Of a stretch of 38,790 nucleotides of DNA, positions 30,700 to 38,790 are shown piece by piece. Numbering within the stretch: the stretch's first letter is position 1; each line of letters begins with the position of its first letter. A program made the position numbers and the translations under genes. The stretch is from Chara braunii (lineage: Eukaryota > Streptophyta > Charophyceae > Charales > Characeae). Below the pieces are notes generated by a model. That model was not told where the DNA came from and searched no databases. It saw only the letters and a list, made by a program, of their open reading frames with translations. The DNA lies in the NCBI GenBank assembly GCA_003427395.1, contig BFEA01000987.1, forward strand, positions 172,354 through 211,143. Reading direction: 5' to 3'.

Positions 30700-33600
30700 C
30701 TGACAATCGAAGCAGAATGCAGCCTTCATTTTATCGATTTGGAGAAGGCCTATGATAATGTTGACTGACTCTTTCTAGACGCAAGCCTGGAAAAAATGGA
30801 CTTTGGGCCGATCTTTCGTAGGTGGATATGTATCCTTCACCGTAATACCACCACGAGGGTGCACTTAAATGGGACCCTGCCCCCCCCCCAATTAAGTTGG
30901 AATGGTCAGTACGTCATGGTGACTTATAGCACCCTTCCTTTTCCTCATTATTATGGAAGTTGTATCGGTCAACCTCCAGGCTAATAAGAACATTAAAAAA
31001 AATCAGATTTCATGAATCCCTAAGGACGTGGTCCCGATATTCTCGTTGTTCGCAGACGACCTCACTATCATAGTGGATGTCACATGAGAGAAATTGATGG
31101 AGATTCAACATTTAATGGACAAAATTTGCCCTAATATTTGACACGGTGGTGAATTGGGGGAGTAAAACCCAGGGGTGGTGGATCGACTACAAAGGTGGCC
31201 GACCACCCGACTTCCCCAACATACAGTGGCTCCCCTTATAGGCCCTTGTCCAAGTTCTAGGGGTATCATTGACTGCCCAGGGTCGCCCTCCTCCAAATGA
31301 CGACTGGATCTCGGCACCAGCTTTAGCTAAGCTGTCCAATTGGCGTAAAAAACATACTTCCATCTTCGGTCGGGTGCCAGCCATTAATAATGTAGTGTTC
31401 TCTACACTGTGGTATAAGTTGGTGCTCTTGCCCTTGAGCAACACTGCTTTTCACACACTAAGATCCAAGGTGGAAGCCTTCCTACGGAGAAGAGATGATG
31501 AACGAGCTAATGGCATCAGTAGGGTAGCGTGGGATACAGTCATACAACCCAAAAGGGCGAGGGGCCTAGGCATCATCGATCCCACAACACAAGTCCAGGT
31601 CCTCCATCTTAATTGGTTGAAGACGCTGATCTTCCCCGACGATAGCCCTTGACAGATTCTAGCCCTGGAACACAATNTTTATGTTGACCCCATCGGCTCC
31701 ACCAGAGGTTAGCCCACTCACATGGTTAAAGGACCGCTACTGGTCAATTCCGCGCAAAATCCAGGGCCAAGTAGCAGACCAATTCTGGCCATCATTGCTA
31801 AAAAGTTGGCACAGGCTCTCCCTCCCTGAGAAATAGTCACTGGAGCGCTGGGAAGAGGTGTGCCGGCAACCACTATTTGGTAACCGGTGGATTACCCCTT
31901 ATCATGGGCAGATATTGAACAGTTCAGCAGCTCCCGGGAAGGGGTGGGTGAAGAATGGGGTACTTTGTCTTGGGCATCTATGGGACTAGAGGAGGAAAGA
32001 CTGGAAAACAGCATCCCACCTGCAAGGTACCCTTACGTACTGCCACCATACAGAGCAATACTTGGAAACGATCACCGATGCAATTCCTCTGGCGTGGTAC
32101 AGGGTGCTTAAACATGGTCCCACCTTGGAGGAAGGGGACTGCGTTGCTCTTTCAGGAGATACGCCAAATCCATATGGTTCGGATATCTGATGTTCTGGTG
32201 GAACACTTCACAATCGGGCCAGGGGAGGGGGGGGGGGGAGCTTAGTGGCTCTCACAATCCCTTTGAGTGGAGCGAGAAAGCCGAGGTGTTTTGAATACGA
32301 GTGTTGCGGGAGGATCAGGATTTCAAGGTCTTTCTTCACCAGACGCCGATACAGGAACTTGCTATCGATCCCAGGAATGGAAATGGCAGACGTCTCGATT
32401 AGCAGCAGCGGCGGCTGGTAAAAAAATCCACGTAAACACTCTATCTGTCAGATCCATGAATAAGATGCTTAGACCCAAGAGAGTATTAAGGGACCAAATT
32501 AATAATAGATGGGCCCAACACCGGAATGTGGATCGATCGCTCAGCGGAGTCCTCACACCCATTTAGTGGTTCAATNGAACAAAAANCAGGCCANCAAAAA
32601 TCACNTCATTGCAATGGCANATTGCCCATCGTTGCCTGCCGACAAATGCTTGGCTGATCGACCATACACACTTGGAACAAAAGGGGAAAGCNCATCCGTG
32701 GTGCCACCAATGCTTGGCCGCATTCCCAATGCAAAAAGGAACGAAACTATCGATCACATCTTTATCCGATGCCCGGTGGCTGTGTTGACGTGGNGATGGT
32801 GGGACCGCATTTGGAGGAANGTGACACTGGACACNCCCTGNCCATGGTCTTGGCAAGCCATACTAGCTGGACACTGTCCGGCAATGGAAAGTGCCCCCTC
32901 TGATAGGAGTAACCTGTATAGCTCNGGTAAACGGTTTGGCCTATGGGCGCTTTNGTGGCAGCGCTGCCTTCTTGTCTTAGAAGGGGTTAAGATCGAGGGC
33001 CCTGAATTGACAGGGCAGAGAAGGGAACTAGTGCAATTGGAACTGACACGTAGATGGAGTGATCTTAAGCTGCAGTTAGACATTTTTCAGACAGACCAGG
33101 ATATAAAGAGGGCGATTACGGAGTTCTGTATGGAATGGTTNGGTGGGCAACGGGGCGGATGGATGGCTCGGATTGAGTGGACAGGGGATCAGGTTACTNC
33201 AACAGGGAAAGAAATCCCGACAGATTACAGACTCATCTTCAATGACTGGACCCACATTGACCCAACCTTCCCGATGAGGCCCCCGTCTGATTTCTCGGAC
33301 CCGTTCTCCCCTCACCCCGTGACCCTGATGGAAGTTCTCACATGACTCGACTGCAAGAGTGCGACATGGGCACGACATGTTCACGACAAGATTGCAATAA
33401 GACTGACCAAGACGAGCCTGAGATAAGCCTCCCCGGTGCCCCCTGGGCGTTGCTTGCCGAAGGCCCTTCCAAAATCATAAAGGTTCTCATAAGCTGCATA
33501 GGTGCACATGAGTGACACTGTGCCTGAGTGGTCTGGATGGCTTGTGTGTTGGTACATTAAACTCTGGAGGGCAGTAGCCCTTGTATGCTTAGTCAGAAGT

Positions 33601-33774
33601 AGTCCACTCAGTGAATCCCTGGGGTTTTCCCCTGGGCAATCAATGTTGGTGGAAGTCAGAGTCTCTCAGGCCTTTGTTCCAAACTCGTTCCATAACTTTA
33701 TATACATACTTTGTGAATGGCACGCTGGGCCCGGTTTCCAGCAGGTGCTGCTCCCCCCCAATAGACCGAGCTTC

Positions 33775-33803
<29 letters not shown>
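30700..33803 (+). mobile_element. LINE copy 2, 5'-truncated, same family as copy 1
   Basis: Begins inside the RT domain and runs through the C terminus and 3' UTR to a poly(A) tail (33776-33803). The 3' UTR contains GGGCAATCAATG and the terminal stem-loop GCTGG...CCAGC with GCTGCTCC, as in copy 1. The 5' truncation and A tail are typical of target-primed reverse transcription. The exact 5' end near 30700 is approximate and no target duplication was found. Confidence 0.85.
30718..33345 (+). pseudogene. LINE ORF2 fragment, copy 2 (RT to C terminus)
   Basis: FIDLEKAYDNVD near 30730 is RT motif A; FADDLT near 31045 is the catalytic motif. A well-kept 127-codon stretch (31269-31652) and the C terminus (32509-33345) follow, with DHIFIRC then WDRIW as the zinc ribbon region. 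The last part ends at a stop at 33343-33345 and aligns block by block with copy 1 (for example DYRLIFNDWT versus DYRLIFYEWT). Several stops and frame changes make it a pseudogene. Confidence 0.83.
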
Positions 33804-33805
<2 letters not shown>

Positions 33806-35016
33806 TCTGTTGAGGATGCGGCAGAGAAAGAGGAGGAGGAGAGGAGGCAAAGGATAATGGTGAAGGCTCCAAGAGGCAGAATTCCCAAAGAGCTTGTGGA
33901 TTTGGACTCCAGTAGCAGCAGTGACCTCGAGTATCTCGTGTGGAAGGGCAAGTGTTGGAACGAGTCATCATGGGAGGACTGCAGCAAGGAGGAGGCAGGG
34001 GACTCCGATTTCGAGCTCCGTGAGGCGGCGGCTGTCCCGGCAACCACATATGTTGGCAGGCATACGCGGCGACGAGAGAGGGATCTTGAGGTGGAGCCGA
34101 TGTCGGTTGTTGATAGAGTGGATACGGATGTCGAAATTTTGCTGCACCCCCACGACAATCCGGGCGAGGAGGAGGCCACACGTGCTAAGGCAATGGCAGA
34201 CACGGATGTTGAACTTGTGGACAGACGAATGTGTGCAGAGGAGGCCCGTCATGCTGTGCTCCCTACCTGCAGGGGCAGGCAGAAACACACTGCAGAGCAC
34301 GACAAGCACATCGATGAGCCGGTGAAAAATGTGGACAGGGCGGGCGGGGAGAACAATCCAATGCACGAAGAAGAGAATGTGGTGCAGCAGGGCGGGTACG
34401 AAGGGCAGCGAGAGGATGGACCACCTGCACACCAGGAGATGGGGGTTATTGAGCCAGCAATGGAGAAGACCGGGCAACAGCAGCAGGAGGCTACGAAGGC
34501 AGGGAAAGAGCAGCCTGCAGGGTGTGTGGTGTACATGCATAGGCCCCACCCACATGTGGAGCAACAAGTGGGAGTGGAGGAACAAAACACCAGCCAGCTA
34601 AAAAAAAAAAAAAAAAAAAAAACACCAGCCAGCAGGCTGCAATGAGTGAACAGCAGGAGGAGCAGCTGGAGGAGCAGCAGGAGCAGCAGCTGGAGGAGCA
34701 GCCGGAGGAGCAGCAAGCTGCAGAGGAAATCGGCACACCCCCATTGCCCGCAGAGAACCAGGGTGTGCAGCATGACACCCTATGGAAGAGCAGGGCAGGG
34801 AGAAAAAGGAAGGCACCCGTGGTGGAGTTCCGAACAGCGCCCCGACGCGGCTGCGGAAGGCTCAAAAAAAAAAAGACAGTTACAAAATCCCCGAAGCAGT
34901 ACGGACGCCGCAATGGACAGGCTCGCAAGAAGGTTGTCATTACCGAGGATGACCGAGATAGCGATGCCCATGCCCCACAGTCTGATGAGGAGTGCAACCC
35001 ATGGGAGTCTTATTGA
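33804..35016 (+). pseudogene. Unidentified acidic, Gln/Glu-rich coding region, broken by a poly(A) insertion
   Basis: Starting just after the LINE poly(A), one frame stays open for about 280 codons with clear coding character: acidic, with segments such as VDLDSSSSSDLEYLVWKGK and HEEENVVQQGG. At 34599-34633 a short poly(A) insertion with duplicated target shifts the frame. The reading continues in another frame with Glu/Gln repeats (34642 on), then basic RKRKAPVV, a Lys run and an acidic end, stopping at 35014-35016 after NPWESY. Basic patches may be nuclear localisation signals. The 5' part is not visible because the LINE lies directly upstream. No family was recognised; it may be the C-terminal exon of a host gene or another transposon protein. 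Confidence 0.5.
34584..34633 (+). mobile_element. Poly(A)-only insertion flanked by a 15-bp target duplication
   Basis: AAAACACCAGCCAGC at 34584-34598 is repeated exactly at 34619-34633, with T plus 19 A between them (34599-34618). This looks like a retroposition event that copied only the poly(A) tail. The 35 bp added are not a multiple of three; ignoring them joins the two coding frames smoothly (EEQNTSQ to QAAMSEQ). Confidence 0.8.
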
Positions 35017-35970
35017 GGATGCAAGGGATATATATATATATCGTCAATATGCAATCAGACTCGTCTCATTCACACCTTTCATGTATGTAAACATCAGCAC
35101 AGCAAACTGGCGACATACGCCCAAACAATACTCAGAGATATGGCTGCCAGATAAGAGTTCACTTTCACTGGCTATGGCGACTCAGCGGCCAACAACTCAT
35201 TGTTCAGATACACTGGATCACCCTGGATATCCCACACACATCACTCTGAACACTCACGCAACACACACACACTTCACTCTAAGCTACAACTATGGCAGCG
35301 ATGGCTGCCTCTACCCTATCGCTATGGCTACACTTCGTCACTCTCGCCCACTTCTTCCTCGGGCACTACTGCAGACCTCCTCGCACAAGACGCTGAGGCA
35401 GCGCTTCCGCATGGCTTCCGCAGAATGAAGGAATGGCTGTGCGCAGCCTCTTGATTTATACTTTTGTGACACGTCGGTCTGCCCCTTGTCCCTGGCCCAT
35501 GGTGCACACAGTCCCAGGCGGTACTTGCTGGTCTGGACTGGACTGGGATTGCTGACTCTGCAAGGTGGACTTCCACCACTTGCCCACTTGCCTCTGCCTT
35601 AAACTTGGGCAGCCTCGAAAGACCACCACTGGGACCTTCTTGGCCTTTCGGTCCTGTCGCAGCTACGACTTTGACCCTTCAAGACTGACCAGCTACGACC
35701 TTGACTCTTCGAGAAGCCTACAGCTACGACTTCTAGACCTGGCTGGACTCCTACTGGACAGGTCTACAGATCGAACCCCGACGGCCTACGGACCCTACGA
35801 CGACCTACTAACTGTGACGAAACACACGGGTTTGACTCTCGGGGGCTACACGGATACTGTACACAGGTAAGGTAAGGGCTAGGGATCGAACCCTGGGATC
35901 TGCGTCAGCTACTGCGAACTGGTGAATACCGTTTCACTCCCGCCGGCCTAAATTTGAGGTCCTCTGAGAA
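35017..35970. other. Unassigned intergenic sequence
   Basis: A short TA run (35030-35041), a CA-rich patch near 35262-35271 and CT-rich sequence. A B-box-like GGTTCGATCCC occurs on the minus strand around 35884-35894. No coding region or LTR could be supported, although a 3' LTR of the neighbouring gypsy element would be expected here. Confidence 0.4.
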
Positions 35971-35974
35971 TATT

Positions 35975-38520
35975 TCAGTCCAAGGCAGGACCTTTACCTT
36001 TTCCATCCCTCTCGTAGGCTCGAACTATGTCGGGAGCTGTTTCTAGAAGTTCAGTTCTGGTGAACCACCGGTCGTCTTCTCATTCTTGATATGCAAATCT
36101 GACTTTGTACTGTTTTTGGGGACGACCTCTACCTCCGGTTCTAAACACATCTTCACCTACAATGTCGCCAATGTCATACCTCCCATCCATGTCTGGCGGG
36201 ATCATGGATCGTCTAGACGGAAACTAATCACTTACTGTGCATGGCAACAACTTTGACGTGTGGAAAACTGGGTAGGTGTGGAGGTGTAGTGGAATCTCAA
36301 CGGTGTAGGACGGACCATCCTTTCCACCCTTGACTTCTAGAACTGGTCATGGCCCTCTATACGTAAGCAGTAACTTTTGCGAGATGTTCTCCTCAGGAGC
36401 AAACTCTTTAGCTTGGACCCAGACTAAGTCGCCTACTTGGAACTGTGATGGGCGACGATGTTTGTTGGCTTTCTCTATCATCCTATGCTGGGCCTTCCTG
36501 AGGTTCTCTACAACAGTAGCTAGCTCCTTTTCGTGTTGTATAGCGAACTCCCTAGTACCGGGCAGTAGCCTATAAATCTGATCCTGGTTAAGTCCCTCAA
36601 ACGGTCTGCGCTGTCTAAAAGAAGTTGTGCAACTCGTTGGGAGTGCGGCACGTAGACAAATGCACACTATTGTTGTAAGCACTGGCTACCTTGGGGAGCA
36701 TCTCATCCCCGTCAACTTGATCTGGCCTAACGTACATTCTTAGAACTTGTTGCAGGATTTTGTTCATATGTTCAGTCTGACCCTAGGTCTCGGGGTGACG
36801 GCCAGACAACATCAACAACTTAGAGCCATAGACTGTCATCAACTCCTGCCAGTTCTGACTTGTGAACCGGGTGTCTCTATCACTAACTATGGACAATGGG
36901 ACCCCGTGCTCACTGACCCAATGATAAAAAAACTTGCAGATCACTAACTCGGTCTGTGCCTCTGAAGGCAAAGGTATAAAAACAGCATACTTACTAAACC
37001 TATCGACGGTCACCATGACTTGGCTCTTGCCATGTCTACTTTTGACGCCTGCGTCCATGAAGTCAATGGACACTGAATCTCCGGGCTGATCAGGAATGGG
37101 TAAGGGTCTGAGAAGACCTAGCGGGGCACGCATACTAGTCTTATTTCGCTGGCAAACTTTACAACTGCGAACATACTCTATGCATTCATTCTTCATTCCC
37201 GGCCAGGTGTACGCGTGCATCAGATTGGCTAGAGTCTTTTGCCAACCAAATGACTCTCTGTGCCATGACACTCTCCTAAGATCAGACTACGGATCTCTTC
37301 GCTATTGGGAATGCACAATCGGTCAAATACATTAGTCTTCTCGAAGAGCAACCCCTCAGTAGTGCGGTAATCTGGCTCGGTCTCTGGGGCAGGTCTCTCC
37401 CTATGTCCAAATAATAAACTATCGCTCCAAAGTAGTCGTCTCTCCTACTCAGAGCGTCCGCAACTACATTATATTTCCCTTTGACTGGCTTGAGCTCAAA
37501 ATCATACTGATCTATCTCTGCGGCCCACCTAGTTAGCTTAGGTGTCATCTTGGCCTGCGTCTTTAACCATCTTAACGTCTCGTGGTCGGAATAGACTTTG
37601 AAGTGTCTCCCACGCAAGTAATGCTTCCAGTGTTCTAGCGCTTGCCTGAGAGCGTAGAGTTCCCTCTCATAGGTAGATGTTGCAACCTTCTCTGAAGGCA
37701 TCCTAGCAGACATGAACTCTACGGGTCTATAACCATTGCCATCGTCTTGTTGCAGAACAACACCTATGTCGTACTGACTGGCGTCCGTAGTGACGACAAA
37801 GGGTAAGGATGGATCGGCCACCTTAAGGACTAGATACTCGATCAACGCCTGCTTCAACTTCTTCATGGCAAATGTGCAGTCCTTATCCCACTTCCAGATG
37901 GTTTCCTTCCTGAGCAATCTGCGAAGGGGGGCAGCGATAGTGGAGAAGTTCCTTACGAACTTCCTATAATAGTTTGTTAGGCCTAAAAATGATCGCAACT
38001 CGGTTAATGTGCGCGGCGTAGGTCAATCCCTGATCGCTGCAATCTTTCTATCCTCTGGCTTGATGCCGTCTCCGTCTAAGACGTGGCCTCAATACAAAAC
38101 TTGGCTCTTCACCCATTCGCACGTCTTTGCGTTGATCTAGAAGTTAGCTTCCCTCAGCTTCTCCAAGACCTGCCTGAGATGACCCTGATGCTCTTCGAGG
38201 GTCTTGCTGAACACTAGGATATCATCCAAGTAAACTACAACAAACCTGTCTAACCATGGCCTGAACAAATCATTCATACACCGTTGGAAAGTTGTTGGCG
38301 CATTGGTTAGTCCAAAGGGCATCACTATGAATTCGTAGTGCCCGTATCTAGTCCGGAAGGTTGTCTTATATTGATCATCAGGATGAACCTCTATCTGATG
38401 ATATTCGGACTTCAAATCTATCTTCAAGAAATATCTGCACCCCTGCACTTGATTTAGAAGATCATGTATCCTTGGCAGTGGCTCAACATTCTTTACGGTG
38501 ATAGCATTTAGACCCCTATG
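35975..38520 (-). pseudogene. Ty3/gypsy retrotransposon pol remnant with chromodomain-like tail
   Basis: On the minus strand in order: RT (38520-38137, [31 protein letters not shown], catalytic YLDD); RNase H (about 38018-37282, TDASQYDIGVVLQQ, YSDHETLRWL); integrase zinc-binding region (CKVCQRNK near 37150) and core (SIDFMD, SDRDTRFTS, about 37100-36783); GPY/F-like region near 36360; and a chromodomain-like end (YKVRFAYQE...DDRWF, about 36190-36050). The stop is at 35975-35977. In-frame stops occur at 38137, 38089, 38023, 36783, 36347, 36224 and 36080, and there is a frame change between RNase H and integrase. No gag, protease or LTR is visible, and similarity ends abruptly at 38520. Confidence 0.88.
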
Positions 38521-38790
38521 TTATGACCTGGACCAATTGCGAAGTACAAATTCACCAATCAGCACAATGTTCACCAACTGCAAAAGGAAATGAATGAACT
38601 TGGGAGGATGGAGAGGATAAGAAGAAGAAGAAGAAGTAGAAAAGTTTGAAAAAGACAATGTACACCAGCAAGAACCAATGTCAAAGCTCTTNTTCTTCGC
38701 TCAACTCCCTTGCATCTTATCTCCCCCTCCTCTTTAGAAATTCAAACAATAAATAATACAACAATGTTGGAATGAAGGTCCAGTATCACT
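38521..38790. other. Unassigned sequence beyond the 5' break of the gypsy remnant
   Basis: Pol similarity stops at 38520 although the RT should extend further N-terminally. The sequence here is AT-rich with an AAG run near 38620-38635 and no recognisable coding content. It is probably a different repeat or an assembly join. Confidence 0.4.

Noticed and set aside
33640-34997. Minus-strand frames rich in Leu, Ser and Phe opposite the acidic gene
   Set aside because: They are antisense to Glu/Gln/Lys-rich codons and poly(A) runs, giving apparent hydrophobic proteins with no other support.
35880-35900. Pol III B box GGTTCGATCCC as a SINE or tRNA gene
   Set aside because: Only a weak A-box candidate lies upstream and no tRNA fold or repeat copy is seen.
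35465-35936. 3' LTR of the gypsy element
   Set aside because: A TG...CA span after a purine-rich stretch is imaginable, but there is no second copy to compare and the ends are arbitrary.

Overview
The window is eukaryotic, repeat-dominated nuclear DNA. It has no operons, no bacterial-type gene spacing, and almost every recognisable coding stretch belongs to a transposable element. The combination present is a plant-type hAT transposase (BED finger plus DUF659), a Ty3/gypsy pol with a chromodomain-like tail, APE-type LINEs, and a Penelope-like element (PLE) whose GIY-YIG nuclease lies N-terminal to the reverse transcriptase. That permuted PLE type is known from the green lineage and protists. 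A charophyte alga such as Chara fits best, but this is inference from element types and not a database match. Scattered single Ns, one 210-N run, a Nextera mate-pair adapter and two exact 95-bp duplications show a draft short-read scaffold.

Layout: 1-5.35 kb holds microsatellites, diverged direct repeats, a tRNA-like SINE head and a copy of a non-autonomous retroposon (here family X). 5.35-12.63 kb is a long decayed LINE on the minus strand (ORF1 with zinc knuckle, APE endonuclease, RT, zinc-ribbon C terminus). 12.63-14.2 kb is a second family X copy whose 3' end matches the LINE tail. 14.7-14.9 kb has three tandem hairpin/poly(A) units. 15.7-21.7 kb is a hAT-like transposon on the minus strand with CGGCC arrays at both sides. 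21.82-29.84 kb is a tandem PLE pair on the minus strand: a full-length 5273-bp unit preceded by a 5'-truncated copy. 30.7-33.8 kb is a 5'-truncated LINE of the same family on the plus strand. 33.8-35.0 kb is an unidentified acidic coding region. 35.97-38.52 kb is a decayed Ty3/gypsy pol on the minus strand.

The most interesting system is the PLE. Near the 3' end of both copies, inside the pseudo-LTR, there is a complete type I hammerhead ribozyme fold with the core CUGAAGA / GAAA / GUA and a perfect 7-bp stem II in the upstream copy. The two predicted cleavage sites are exactly one unit (5273 nt) apart, so self-cleavage of a tandem transcript would release a unit-length RNA. The unit carries a Gag-like ORF1 (CCHC knuckle, coiled coil, SAP-like tail) overlapping the GIY-YIG/RT ORF2 in another frame. 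Other notable points are a poly(A)-only retroposition scar with a 15-bp target duplication inside the acidic gene, and a 3' stem-loop shared between the LINE and family X.
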